This document shows, piece by piece, positions 55,706-64,000 of a stretch of 64,000 nt of DNA. The position numbers were made by a program, and so were the translations under genes. The stretch comes from Acidovorax sp. Root219 (lineage in GTDB: Bacteria > Pseudomonadota > Gammaproteobacteria > Burkholderiales > Burkholderiaceae_C). Under the pieces are notes generated by a model. That model saw only the letters and a program-made list of their open reading frames with translations. It searched no databases and had not been told where the DNA came from. Each line of letters starts with the position of its first letter. Position 1 is the first letter of the stretch. The stretch lies in assembly GCF_001428665.1 (NCBI RefSeq), contig NZ_LMIJ01000010.1, forward strand, positions 225,731 to 289,730, in the 5' to 3' direction.

Positions 55706-56383
55706 ATGATGCTGCACATCCCCAACGTCCTCACGCCCGAGCAGGTGCGCGCCATGCGCGCGGCCATCGATGCCGCCGACTGGGTGGACGGCCGGGCCAC
55801 CGTGGGCGCGCAAGGGGCGCAGGTCAAGAACAACCGGCAGTTGTCCGAAAACTCCCCCGTTGCGCTGGAGCAGGGGCGCACCGTGCTGCAGGCGCTGGCC
55901 GCGCATCCGATGTACTTCAGCGCGGCGCTGCCGCTGCGCACCGTGCCGCCGCTGTTCAACCGCTACGCGGGCGGAGAGACCTATGGCCTGCACGTCGATG
56001 GCGCCGTGCGCCCCCTGCCCCACGGGGCGGCGCTGCGCACCGATCTGTCGTGCACGCTGTTCCTGTGCGAACCCGCGGACTACGAGGACGGCGAGCTGGT
56101 GGTGGTGGACACCTATGGCACGCACGAGGTCAAGCTGCCTGCGGGCGACATGGTCCTCTACCCGTCCACCAGCCTGCACCGCGTGGAGCCGGTCACGCGC
56201 GGCGAGCGCGTGTGTTCGTTCTTCTGGGTGCAGAGCCTGGTGCGCGACGATGCACGCCGCGCCATGCTGTTCGAGATGGACCAGACCATCCAGAAGCTGC
56301 GTGCGCGCCTGGGCGAGACCGAAGAGACCGTGTCCCTCACCGGGCAATACCACAACCTCCTGCGCATGTGGTCGGAGGTATGA
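55706..56383 (+). CDS. piuC: PiuC/YbiX-type Fe(II)/2-oxoglutarate dioxygenase
   Basis: The 225-residue PKHD-type hydroxylase has the iron facial triad in LHVDGAVR (HxD) and [12 protein letters not shown] (distal His), followed by the 2-oxoglutarate Arg. The N-terminus is [14 protein letters not shown]. The gene accompanies catecholate receptors of the Fiu/PiuA type in E. coli (ybiX) and Pseudomonas; its substrate is not settled. GGAG ten bases before the first of two adjacent ATGs sets the start. Confidence 0.92.
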   Translation: MMLHIPNVLTPEQVRAMRAAIDAADWVDGRATVGAQGAQVKNNRQLSENSPVALEQGRTVLQALAAHPMYFSAALPLRTVPPLFNRYAGGETYGLHVDGAVRPLPHGAALRTDLSCTLFLCEPADYEDGELVVVDTYGTHEVKLPAGDMVLYPSTSLHRVEPVTRGERVCSFFWVQSLVRDDARRAMLFEMDQTIQKLRARLGETEETVSLTGQYHNLLRMWSEV

Positions 56384-56386
56384 AGT

Positions 56387-56411
56387 GAAACAGCCCCTTC
56401 AGGGCTGTTTC
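56387..56411. terminator. Bidirectional hairpin between piuC and slt
   Basis: GAAACAGCCC and GGGCTGTTTC form a perfect 10-bp stem with a CTTCA loop between two convergent stop codons. It can serve both directions. Confidence 0.75.
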
Positions 56412-56413
56412 GG

Positions 56414-58396
56414 TCAGGGCAGGTCCTTGTTCACCTCGGGGGCCGCCGCATCGCGCGGGCCGATGGTGCCCAGCCGGCTCTTGAGCGACTGCGGCTGGCC
56501 GGTGAGCATGGCGGCGTAGTTGGTGGTGTTGGCCAGCACCTTCTTCACGTAGTCACGGGTTTCGCCGAAGGGCACGTTTTCGGCCCAGATGGCGGCATCG
56601 AGCACGGGGCCGTTGCGCCAGCTGCGCGGGCGGCCGGGGCCGGCGTTGTAGGCCGCAGCGGCCATGGGCATGGAGCCCGCGAAATCGTCGAGGGCCAGCT
56701 TGAGGTAGGCCGTGCCGATGGCGATGTTGGTATCGCGGTCGTTGATCTGCTCGGCGGTGAAATTGTTCATGCCGATCTTCTTGGCCGTCCAGCGCGCAGT
56801 GGCGGGCATCACCTGCATCAGGCCCGAAGCGCCCACGTGCGAGCGCGCGTCCATGATGAAGCGGCTCTCCTGGCGGATCAGGCCGTACACATAGGCCGGG
56901 TCCAGGCCGATGCCATTGGCGCGCTCCACCACGGCGTTGCGAAACGGCGTGGGAAAGCGCTGGCTGGTCTCGATCAGGCTGCGCGTGCGCTCGCTGGTGT
57001 TGATGCAGCGGTCCCAGACCTCGCGGGCGCAGGCGAAATCGGCGGCGGCCAGCAGCTCGCGGTCCGGCATGCCGCCGGGGATGTGCAGGTTGGTGGCGTA
57101 GTTCCACTCGCGCACGCCCTCGGTGCGCAGCCCCATGAAGATGGCATACAGCCCCCGGTTGAGCCCGGGGTTGGCGCGCGCAGCCGCCTTTTCCTCGGCC
57201 GTGAGCGGCGCAGGTGCTGGCGGCATGGTGATGCGCTGGCCCAGTTCTTCGGTGGCCAGTTGCTCGTAGAAGCCGCGCGTGCTGGCAATGCCTTCGAGCA
57301 GCTGGCGGGCTTCGGCGCGCTCGGCCTCGCTGGGCTTGCCGGCCAGCAGGGAGCGGGCCTTCCAGTACACCCAGGTGCTGTCCTGGCGGCCTTCCTCGCT
57401 CATGGCGTCGATGGCCTTGCGCACCACCTTCCACTGGCCGGCACGCAGGGCCGCGCGCACCTTCCAGCCGAGCAGGTCGTCGTTGAGATCGGCGTCCCGG
57501 GTGATCTTGGCGAAGTGGCCATTGGCGTCGGACGACAGCTTCTGGGCCAACTGCTTGCCGATCACGCCCCAGACCCAGTTGCGCTCCTCGGGCGAGAGGT
57601 GCACGCTCCATTTGCTGTCGAGCTGGGCGGCAGCGTTGTCCGGATCGCCCGAGGCGAGCTTGACGAGGGCTAGCGTCACCAGCTCCTGGCGCACCTGGCC
57701 CCGGGCCGTGGCGCGGCCCGTGAGGTACTTGGTGGGCGCGTCCATCAGCTCCTTGACCTGGGCCACGGCATCGGGTGCGACGATCTCCACGGCATTGCGC
57801 ACCACGCGCGGCCGGTTGGCATCCACCGCGAAGCGGGCCTTGCGCCAGACGTCGAGCGCGCTGAGCTTCTTGTTGGCGTACAGCTGGCTGGCAGCGTGGG
57901 TGCAGCCGTCGTCGTTATCGCGCAGGGCATACCAGTTGCGCTTGACGTCTTCGGCCGCAGCCGCCGGCGCGCTGCCCTTGATGTCGTCGATCAAGAGGGC
58001 GTAGCAGCGCACCTCGCGGTCGTCGGACATGCGGTAGCTGGGGTGCTGCTCGGCAAACTGGGCCCAGTCGCGCCGCTGTCCCAGCAGCAGCAGCCAGTCG
58101 TTGCGCATGCGGTCTTCCTGGTAGCTGCCGGCATAGCGCTGCATGAAGGACTGGATTTCCGAGGGCGAGGCCTCGGCCAGGCGCAGCCTGAGCTCCCAGT
58201 AGGCGGCCCAGGGTTCCAGCACGTGGCCGCGCGCGGCGGGCAACAATTGCTCTAATTTCTTGCGGTCGCCCCGCTTGAACGCCTGCTGCATCTCCAACAG
58301 GGTATCGTCGGCCTTGGTTTCCGCCTGGACCAGGGGCGCGGCGGTGGCCAGCACGGCGCTGACCAGCAGCGGTGTCAAAATCTGAAGCAATTGCAT
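56414..58396 (-). CDS. slt: Soluble lytic murein transglycosylase
   Basis: The 660-residue periplasmic enzyme cleaves peptidoglycan, releasing 1,6-anhydro-muropeptides. A signal peptide (LLQILTPLLVSAVLATAAPL, cut near AQA/E) is followed by a long helical superhelix (residues 30-450). The C-terminal catalytic domain has the catalytic Glu in GLIRQESRFIM near residue 507, GASGLMQVMPATA and MAAAAYNAGPGR. Size matches E. coli Slt70. Its start lies 14 bp from that of the divergent cyclo-ligase gene. Confidence 0.95.
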   Translation of the reverse strand: MQLLQILTPLLVSAVLATAAPLVQAETKADDTLLEMQQAFKRGDRKKLEQLLPAARGHVLEPWAAYWELRLRLAEASPSEIQSFMQRYAGSYQEDRMRNDWLLLLGQRRDWAQFAEQHPSYRMSDDREVRCYALLIDDIKGSAPAAAAEDVKRNWYALRDNDDGCTHAASQLYANKKLSALDVWRKARFAVDANRPRVVRNAVEIVAPDAVAQVKELMDAPTKYLTGRATARGQVRQELVTLALVKLASGDPDNAAAQLDSKWSVHLSPEERNWVWGVIGKQLAQKLSSDANGHFAKITRDADLNDDLLGWKVRAALRAGQWKVVRKAIDAMSEEGRQDSTWVYWKARSLLAGKPSEAERAEARQLLEGIASTRGFYEQLATEELGQRITMPPAPAPLTAEEKAAARANPGLNRGLYAIFMGLRTEGVREWNYATNLHIPGGMPDRELLAAADFACAREVWDRCINTSERTRSLIETSQRFPTPFRNAVVERANGIGLDPAYVYGLIRQESRFIMDARSHVGASGLMQVMPATARWTAKKIGMNNFTAEQINDRDTNIAIGTAYLKLALDDFAGSMPMAAAAYNAGPGRPRSWRNGPVLDAAIWAENVPFGETRDYVKKVLANTTNYAAMLTGQPQSLKSRLGTIGPRDAAAPEVNKDLP

Positions 58397-58410
58397 GGGG
58401 GAATTATCTG

Positions 58411-58983
58411 ATGGACAAAGCAGCCCTGCGGCGCGCATTGATAGAAGAACGCCTGAACCTGCCCGATCGCCTACAACGGGCCGACCTGTTACAACAGGTG
58501 ATGCGCATCTGGCTCGTGAACCGGCCCGACACGGTGATAGGCGCCTACTGGCCCATCAAGGGTGAGTTCGACCCGCTTCCTGCCCTGCACCGCTGGAAGG
58601 AAGACGGCGAGCTGCTGGACGAGCCCCAGTTGCGCCGCATCGGCCTGCCGGTGGTCAACAAGCAGCACAAGACCCTGACCTTCCACGCCTGGTACCCCGG
58701 CTGCCCCATGGAGGAGGACGCCTACGGCATCCCCAAGCCCAAGGACACCGAGGTCATCGTGCCCACCCTGCTGTTCGTGCCCTGCGTAGGCTATGCGCCC
58801 GGCGGCTATCGGCTGGGCTATGGCGGGGGCTTCTATGACCGCACCCTGGCCACGCTGCAGCCCAAGCCCTTCACCGTGGGGCTGGGCTTCACCAATGGCT
58901 ACCTGGACGATTTCGAGCCGGAGTCGTACGACCTGCCGCTGGATGCGATCCTGAATGACAACGGGGTGGTCTGGCCGATTTGA
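58411..58983 (+). CDS. fau: 5-formyltetrahydrofolate cyclo-ligase
   Basis: The 190-residue enzyme converts 5-formyl-THF to 5,10-methenyl-THF with ATP. It has KAALRRALIEERLNL at the N-terminus, AYWPIKGEFDP and the conserved GYRLGYGGGFYDRTLATL. The ATG at 58411 was chosen; an in-frame ATG at 58372 lies inside slt. The product is cytoplasmic. Confidence 0.93.
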   Translation: MDKAALRRALIEERLNLPDRLQRADLLQQVMRIWLVNRPDTVIGAYWPIKGEFDPLPALHRWKEDGELLDEPQLRRIGLPVVNKQHKTLTFHAWYPGCPMEEDAYGIPKPKDTEVIVPTLLFVPCVGYAPGGYRLGYGGGFYDRTLATLQPKPFTVGLGFTNGYLDDFEPESYDLPLDAILNDNGVVWPI

Positions 58984-59017
58984 CCACCGCGGAAACACTG
59001 AGCCGTCGAAAAATGGC

Positions 59018-60202
59018 TCAGTAAAAGCCGCCGAACTGCATCAGCAGGGACGCATCGTCGCGTTCCTGCTTGCGGGCCAGCGCTGCCTGCTCGCGCAGCC
59101 AGCGCTTGAGTTCGGCCTCATCGCGCACCCGCTCCAGATCGTGCTGCATGACCAGCAGGGTGTCGGCCAGATCGTTCTGCAACAGCTTCAGCCGCAGCTG
59201 CAGCAAGGGTTCATTCATCCTGGCGGAAACCGCAACGCCCAGCTCATCGCCCAGGCGCTGCTCCGCGATGGCCAGCTCCTGCTCCAGCGACGCCACCTGC
59301 TCCTTCAGGAGCAAGGTCAGTTCGGCCAGCTTTTCGTCGGCCAGGCGGGAAATACTGTCCTCATCCATCCGATTGGCCTGCAACTGCAGGCGCAGCAAGG
59401 TGGTCAGGTCCCCACGTTCATACGCAGCATTGGCCTGGCCCATCAACACCGTCTTGCGCTCGCGTTCCGCCGCGTCCGGCTCCCGGTCGGGGTGCAAGGC
59501 ACTGGCCAGTTGACGATAGATGCTGCGCATCGCGGCCTTGGCATCCTGCATCTGCTGGTCCACCTTGCGCTGCCGGGCCTGCTGCCCCGGCCGAGGGCGC
59601 GGCGGCTCCTGCTCGGACTGCATACGGCGCATCACGGCCTCCAGCAACTCCTGCGGAGAATCCGCGTGGTCAAAGGTTTCCCGGTCCAGGGGGCGCCCCA
59701 GAAAATCCTCCACTGCATCCAGAACGTCGTCCCTGGCCTCCTGCAGCTGCTGCGCCTGTTGTGCTTGCATCTCGGGCGGAAAGTATTCCGCAAACAGTGT
59801 GTCCCACTGTCCGGCGTCCATCTCCCCTCGCACTTGCGGCAACAGGCTCTGCACGATGGCACGCGCGGATTTTTGCTGCGGCACCGTCAAACCCTTGCGC
59901 TGAAGGCGCTCATGCAGGAACAGCAGCATGGCGGACTGCGTCAGCGCCATGCCATGTTCGAGCTTCGACATTTCCTCCAGATGGGGCCCCCGCAGCCGGC
60001 CAGCGACTTGTTCCAGATCTAGGATCTGCCGTCCCAGGTTGTCCACCCTTGCCAGCAACTTGTTGAACCGCTGCTGCGCCGGGCTGAGCGTTCCCTTGGC
60101 TGTCTTCTTGACCTTCAGGCTCGCCGGGCTGGTTTTCGCTGGCGCGCAAGCCGGGGCGATCGGGACTTCACCGAACAGATCGAATTCGGGAGCGGGGTTC
60201 AT
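59018..60202 (-). CDS. J-domain-like coiled-coil protein of unknown function
   Basis: The 394-residue protein is mostly helical with long charged stretches. A J-domain-like element lies near residue 235: YRQLASALHPDREPD with the HPD tripeptide, then RKTVLMGQANAAYERGDL. J domains recruit Hsp70 (DnaK). No signal peptide or membrane span is seen. GGA six bases before the ATG at 60202 favours that start over the ATG two codons upstream. Co-chaperone activity is an inference from HPD. Confidence 0.78.
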   Translation of the reverse strand: MNPAPEFDLFGEVPIAPACAPAKTSPASLKVKKTAKGTLSPAQQRFNKLLARVDNLGRQILDLEQVAGRLRGPHLEEMSKLEHGMALTQSAMLLFLHERLQRKGLTVPQQKSARAIVQSLLPQVRGEMDAGQWDTLFAEYFPPEMQAQQAQQLQEARDDVLDAVEDFLGRPLDRETFDHADSPQELLEAVMRRMQSEQEPPRPRPGQQARQRKVDQQMQDAKAAMRSIYRQLASALHPDREPDAAERERKTVLMGQANAAYERGDLTTLLRLQLQANRMDEDSISRLADEKLAELTLLLKEQVASLEQELAIAEQRLGDELGVAVSARMNEPLLQLRLKLLQNDLADTLLVMQHDLERVRDEAELKRWLREQAALARKQERDDASLLMQFGGFY

Positions 60203-60315
60203 TCGCATTCCATTCAAAAAGACAAGGACAGCGCCTGCCCGAAAATGCCATGGGCAGGCGGTGCATTAGTTTAACGGCCCTGCAGCACACCGTGCCCCGG
60301 GGCAGGTGCCGCAGG

Positions 60316-62097
60316 TCATGGACTACCCGCAAGCTCCGACGCAAAAGCGTAGCAGTCTCCCCCGGCTGCACGGCGCTTGCAGGTGTACATGGCGCTGTCG
60401 GCGGCGCGCAACAGCTCAGCCAGGGTGCGGCCATCCGCCGGGTGGCAGGCAATGCCCAGGCTCATGCCGACCACGAGCGAGCGGCCCTCGAAGACCAGTG
60501 GCTCGGCGGCGCTGGCCGCCATGCGCCGGGCCATGGCGGCCAGCATGTCGCGCGACGGGCTGCCTGCGATCAGCACGGCGAATTCGTCGCCACCGAGCCG
60601 TGCCACCAGGTCACCCGTGCGCAGTTGGGTGCGCAGGCGGCGCACCATGGCCACCAGCACGGCATCGCCTGCGGCGTGGCCATAGGTGTCGTTGACGCCC
60701 TTGAAGCCGTCCAGGTCGAGCAGTAGCAGCGCGAACGGCTGGCCGCCGCGCACGGCGGCTTCGCCATGGCTGGTGAGACCCGCACGGTTGGCGGCGCCAG
60801 TGAGCGCATCGGTGCCCAGCGCCTCGACCAATTCCTGGGTGCGCACGGTCAGCGCCTCCTCGGATCGGCGCAGCAGGCGAACCCGGGAGGCCATGGCCGC
60901 AGCAAAGACGATGGATTCGGCCACCAGCACGGTCTGCGTCATGTCCATCTGCTGGGGCGTCCAGGCCACCCAGCCCCAACTGGCCACGACGATGGCGCAG
61001 ATGCCCAGCAGCAAGATGGTCACCCCCGCGCTGTACAGCACCGCCGGCCAGTAGCGCCGCCGCATCGCCATCACGGCACCGACCGTGAGCACCACGGTGG
61101 AAGCCACTACCGAGCCCTGCACCATGCGGAACAGCCACAGCGGATGCGAGCCCAGAAGGCCGTAGACCGCAGCCAGCGCGAGCGCCGCCACCATCGCCAG
61201 CACCACCTTGTCCACCCGGGGCGCATAGTCCGCGAGGCGCAGCAGGCTGCGGCCGAACATCAGCTTGGAGATGGCCCACAGCGGTGGCGCCAGGCTGTAG
61301 AAGAAGCCCGCTGCGGCCGGCCAGTGGGCAAAGGGGTAGCGCAGCGTGTGCCCGTTGAAGCCCGCGAGCGCCAGCAGCGCACCGATGCACGACACCAGGT
61401 ACCAGGCGTAGATACTCTCGCGAAACACCATCAGCATCACTGTGCTGAAGATCGCCAGGCCCATGAGCAGCCCGTAGCACACGCCGTCGAACATGCGCTT
61501 GTCCTGGGTGTCCTGCAGGTAGTCGGCCAGGTCCCAGACACGGGCCGCGTAGAAGCGCGCAAAAGTCGATTCGACACGGAAGTACACCGTGTAGATCTGG
61601 TCGTCAGGCAGGCTGAAGCGCCAGGCCATCTGCTCCGAGTCCGCGGGTCGCGTGGCCCAGGGGTGGCGCATGCCTGTGACCACAGGGGCAGCCAGCGCGC
61701 CGCCCTGGGCGTTGTAGGGGCCGTAAAAGCGCAGCTCGTGGGTGGAGACGGTCGGCACCAGCAGCAAAAACTCGCGCAGGGCATCCGCCGGGTCGGCCAG
61801 TTGCAGGCGCACCCGAAACCACAGCACGCGGTCCGACTCGGCGCCCTTCAGCGGGTTGTCGGGGTAGGCGAAACGGGCCTCGTTCTCCGGGGTGCGCACC
61901 TGCTCGATGTCCAGCACACGGCCTTTGTCCTCGAACATGCCCATGAATGGCACGATCAGCATGCCCCCGGCCTTCGACGAAACGAGGGCCGGCACATCGC
62001 GCTCTGCCGCAGCATGGGCGGCCAGGGGCAGCGTAGCCACCAGAGTCAACAGGCACAGGGCCCTGAAGAAAAAGTACAAAAAAGACGACGACCGCAT
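60316..62097 (-). CDS. Membrane diguanylate cyclase with 7TM sensor
   Basis: The 593-residue protein has a signal peptide (LYFFFRALCLLTLVATLPLA) and a periplasmic 7TMR-DISM type sensor domain (about 25-175). Seven membrane spans follow (185-400), then a GGDEF domain (430-590). The active site is intact (RLGGDEFAVL near 502). The inhibitory site RTGD lies five residues before GGDEF, so product feedback by c-di-GMP is expected. The start at 62097 gives MRSSSFLYFF; earlier codons of the frame give no plausible N-terminus. Confidence 0.92.
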   Translation of the reverse strand: MRSSSFLYFFFRALCLLTLVATLPLAAHAAAERDVPALVSSKAGGMLIVPFMGMFEDKGRVLDIEQVRTPENEARFAYPDNPLKGAESDRVLWFRVRLQLADPADALREFLLLVPTVSTHELRFYGPYNAQGGALAAPVVTGMRHPWATRPADSEQMAWRFSLPDDQIYTVYFRVESTFARFYAARVWDLADYLQDTQDKRMFDGVCYGLLMGLAIFSTVMLMVFRESIYAWYLVSCIGALLALAGFNGHTLRYPFAHWPAAAGFFYSLAPPLWAISKLMFGRSLLRLADYAPRVDKVVLAMVAALALAAVYGLLGSHPLWLFRMVQGSVVASTVVLTVGAVMAMRRRYWPAVLYSAGVTILLLGICAIVVASWGWVAWTPQQMDMTQTVLVAESIVFAAAMASRVRLLRRSEEALTVRTQELVEALGTDALTGAANRAGLTSHGEAAVRGGQPFALLLLDLDGFKGVNDTYGHAAGDAVLVAMVRRLRTQLRTGDLVARLGGDEFAVLIAGSPSRDMLAAMARRMAASAAEPLVFEGRSLVVGMSLGIACHPADGRTLAELLRAADSAMYTCKRRAAGGDCYAFASELAGSP

Positions 62098-62310
62098 CAC
62101 CCGCGCCGATCCGGATGGATCGAAAGAGAAAACTGCCCGCAAAGCGGCTAATTGTGCCGCCCCCCCCGTTGCTATATGCACAAAAAAGAGGGGCAAGACT
62201 GGCTTTGATGCACGAATCGCATCAAAAGCCCCTGTATCAGTCATTGATGCGGGCGCCTGCGCAGGGTTAGCATGGAAGTCTTGCCCCTATTGCCACCACC
62301 TGAGGCCACC

Positions 62311-62997
62311 ATGCCCAAGCTCTACATCGGTAACAAGAATTACTCCTCGTGGTCAATGCGCCCCTGGGTGCTGCTGCGCCAGGCCGGCATCGACTTCGAA
62401 GAAATCCGCGTGCGCTTCGACAGTTTCGACGCCGATTCGGAGTTCAAGCGGGCCATCGGCGCCGTGAGCCCCACGGGCAAGGTGCCGGTGCTGGTGGACG
62501 GCGACCTGCTCATCTGGGACACCCTGGCCATTGCCGAGTACGTGGCCGAAACCCATCCCGACAAAAAGCTCTGGCCCACGGATGCGAAGGCGCGTGCCCG
62601 CGCGCGCAGCGTGTGCGCCGAGATGCACAGCGGCTTCACTGCCCTGCGCGGCAACTGCCCCATGAACATCGAGGCCGATCTGGCCGAGACCGGGGCCCTG
62701 ATCTGGCGCGACAAGGCCGGCGTGCGTGCCGACGTGCAGCGCCTGATGGACATGTGGAGCGCGCTGCTGCAGGAGCATGGCGGCCCGCTGCTTTTCGGCG
62801 AGTTCACCATTGCCGACGCCTACTTTGCCCCGGTGTGCATGCGCCTGCACAGCTACGCCCTTCCACTGCCCCCGCAGATCGCCGCCTATGTGCAGCGCGT
62901 GCGCGCCCTGCCCGGCGTCAAGGCCTGGATCGACGACGCCCTGGCCGAGAAGGATTTCCTCGATTTCGAGGAGCCCTACCGCCTGCGCCACGTTTGA
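62311..62997 (+). CDS. Glutathione S-transferase family protein
   Basis: The 228-residue protein has a thioredoxin-like N-terminal domain (KLYIGNKNYSSWSMRPWVLL, with the active Ser in SSWS; SPTGKVPVLVDGDLLIWDT, with the glutathione-binding ES-like segment). A helical C-terminal domain follows (RVRALPGVKAWIDDALAE). Substrate unknown. GAGG precedes the ATG at 62311. It runs 10 bp before the NIPSNAP gene and is probably in the same operon. Confidence 0.93.
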   Translation: MPKLYIGNKNYSSWSMRPWVLLRQAGIDFEEIRVRFDSFDADSEFKRAIGAVSPTGKVPVLVDGDLLIWDTLAIAEYVAETHPDKKLWPTDAKARARARSVCAEMHSGFTALRGNCPMNIEADLAETGALIWRDKAGVRADVQRLMDMWSALLQEHGGPLLFGEFTIADAYFAPVCMRLHSYALPLPPQIAAYVQRVRALPGVKAWIDDALAEKDFLDFEEPYRLRHV

Positions 62998-63007
62998 GGA
63001 GCAGCGC

Positions 63008-63316
63008 ATGGCCGTCACCATCTACCTGCGCTACGTGCTCGACACCCGCAAGCTCAAGGAATTCGAGCACTACGGCAAGCTGTGGATCCCGCTGGTCGAG
63101 AAGTTCGGCGGACAGCACCACGGCTACTTCATGCCCAGCGAGGGCGCGAACAACATCGCGCTGGCGTTGTTCACCTTCGACAGCCTGGCCTCCTACGAGG
63201 TCTATCGCCAGCGGTCCATGGAGGATGCCGAATGCCAGGCAGCCTTCCGCTATGCCGAGGAAACGGGCTGCATCATGAGCTACGAGCGCAGCTTTTTCCG
63301 GCCGGTGTTTTCCTAG
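63008..63316 (+). CDS. NIPSNAP family protein
   Basis: The 102-residue protein is a ferredoxin-like dimeric alpha/beta barrel of the NIPSNAP type (IYLRYVLDTRKLKEFEHYGK, FGGQHHGYFMPSEGANNIAL, FTFDSLASYEVYRQRS). Its biochemical role is undefined. GAGGAG nine bases before the ATG sets the start. Its stop codon TAG overlaps that of the convergent gene in the shared palindrome CTAG. Confidence 0.9.
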   Translation: MAVTIYLRYVLDTRKLKEFEHYGKLWIPLVEKFGGQHHGYFMPSEGANNIALALFTFDSLASYEVYRQRSMEDAECQAAFRYAEETGCIMSYERSFFRPVFS

Positions 63317-63768
63317 CGGAACTGCTTGCGCAACAGGGCCCGGTGCCGCGCAATATGCGCCAACTGGGCCTCGGCGATGGTGCCGCCCAGGTTCTCGCCA
63401 TCGCCATTGAGCACGTCGGTGGCATGGCGCATGGCGCGGGCCACCACCTCCTCCTCGCTCACGCCCTGCTGTGCAGCCAGGTCCAGCGCCACGCGCTTCA
63501 TGGCGCGCTGGGACAGCATCCACATGGCGCCGAAGGAGTCCCAGGCGGCAGCGGCGTCCTTGAACTTCTCGCGGTCGGCCAGGATTTCGGTGAGCGGCTT
63601 GGCCAGGATTTCCTGCAACTCCTCCACCTGGGTCTGCAGGGCCTCGAACTGCGCCTCGCGCTGCAAGGCCTCTGCGGCCGCATTGGCTGCCGCGTCGGGC
63701 GGCGTGGGCACCGGCACGCTGCCGTCGGGATTGAGCTGGGCGATGGAGAGGGAGGAGGAGATGGACAT
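63313..63768 (-). CDS. Small conserved protein of unknown function
   Basis: The 151-residue protein starts MSISSSLSIAQLNPDGSVPV, followed by an Ala/Glu-rich helix (35-75, QREAQFEALQTQVEELQEIL) and a helical C-terminal half (MWMLSQRAMKRVALDLAAQQ). No signal, membrane span or recognised domain is evident. It ends convergently on the NIPSNAP gene and diverges from cca. Confidence 0.7.
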   Translation of the reverse strand: MSISSSLSIAQLNPDGSVPVPTPPDAAANAAAEALQREAQFEALQTQVEELQEILAKPLTEILADREKFKDAAAAWDSFGAMWMLSQRAMKRVALDLAAQQGVSEEEVVARAMRHATDVLNGDGENLGGTIAEAQLAHIARHRALLRKQFR

Positions 63769-63853
63769 GGTGCGGGCGCCGGGCGGGTGAGGGGCGCACT
63801 ATACGGCGTGGCGCGCCGTCTTCACAATGCCGGGCCCCGCTAAACTCCGGCGC

Positions 63854-64000
63854 ATGCAAATCTATATGGTGGGCGGCGCCGTGCGCGATGCCTTGCTCGG
63901 ACGCTCCGTGAACGACCACGACTGGGTGGTGGTGGGCGCCACGCCCGAACAGATGCTGGCCGAAGGCTACCTGGCCGTGGGGCGGGATTTCCCGGTCTTC
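63854..64000 (+). CDS. cca: CCA-adding tRNA nucleotidyltransferase, N-terminal part
   Basis: Forty-nine residues are visible before the window ends. They give the class II nucleotidyltransferase start [16 protein letters not shown], then [17 protein letters not shown], with the metal-binding DHD pair in place. The enzyme adds or repairs the 3'-CCA end of tRNAs. Confidence 0.93.
   Translation, partial: MQIYMVGGAVRDALLGRSVNDHDWVVVGATPEQMLAEGYLAVGRDFPVF

Overview
The window looks like a chromosomal segment of a high-GC betaproteobacterium of the order Burkholderiales, most likely family Comamonadaceae (Acidovorax-like). This rests on overall gene content: an orphan Bug/TctC solute receptor, a phasin with a Lys/Ala-rich tail, the glyQ-glyS-gmhB-plsC block, and fabA-fabB. 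No rRNA, tRNA, CRISPR array, prophage, transposase or integrase was seen. Most genes are ordinary core or metabolic genes, and all those read here are intact. Genes run off both edges: a surface protein on the left and cca on the right.

Layout. 1-14.6 kb, all minus strand: a surface-glycan region. Transcription runs leftward from rmlB-rmlD-rmlA-rmlC (dTDP-L-rhamnose) through three glycosyltransferases joined by ATGA stop/start overlaps. After a 342 bp gap come a 1293-residue PIG-L deacetylase/triple glycosyltransferase fusion, a zinc-ribbon methyltransferase with a decayed glycosyltransferase tail, a lipoprotein, and an exported surface protein with unusual codon use. 14.7-19.3 kb: a two-domain fatty acyl reductase divergent from a phasin, a TetR regulator and a TPR protein. 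19.3-27.5 kb: coaX, a Kbp-like BON/LysM protein, and the glyQ-glyS-gmhB-plsC-ygjP-persulfide dioxygenase run.

27.9-38.9 kb: periplasmic asparaginase divergent from a LysR regulator, fabA-fabB, corC-lnt, a GNAT acetyltransferase, an uncharacterised three-gene ABC operon, and an Lrp/AsnC regulator. 39.0-45.6 kb: a lipid-hydrolysis group with a secreted lipase and its foldase, a Bug receptor, a membrane-linked alpha/beta hydrolase, an unknown protein and a FadD acyl-CoA ligase. 45.8-51.9 kb: a complete ribose operon rbsB-A-C-R-K-D behind a perfect 24-bp LacI-type operator. 52.0-56.4 kb: an MBL hydrolase, then a Fur-box-controlled catecholate siderophore receptor with a PiuC/YbiX dioxygenase. 56.4-64 kb: slt, a 5-formyl-THF cyclo-ligase, a J-domain protein, a 7TM diguanylate cyclase, a glutathione S-transferase, a NIPSNAP protein, a small unknown protein and the start of cca.

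The least conventional part is the left-hand glycan locus. It combines dTDP-rhamnose supply, several rhamnosyltransferase-type enzymes, a giant multidomain enzyme and a methyltransferase next to an abundant-looking exported protein. No flippase, polymerase, ABC exporter or initiating transferase lies in the window. A rhamnan on a surface protein or another cell-surface polymer is a reasonable inference, not a demonstrated function.
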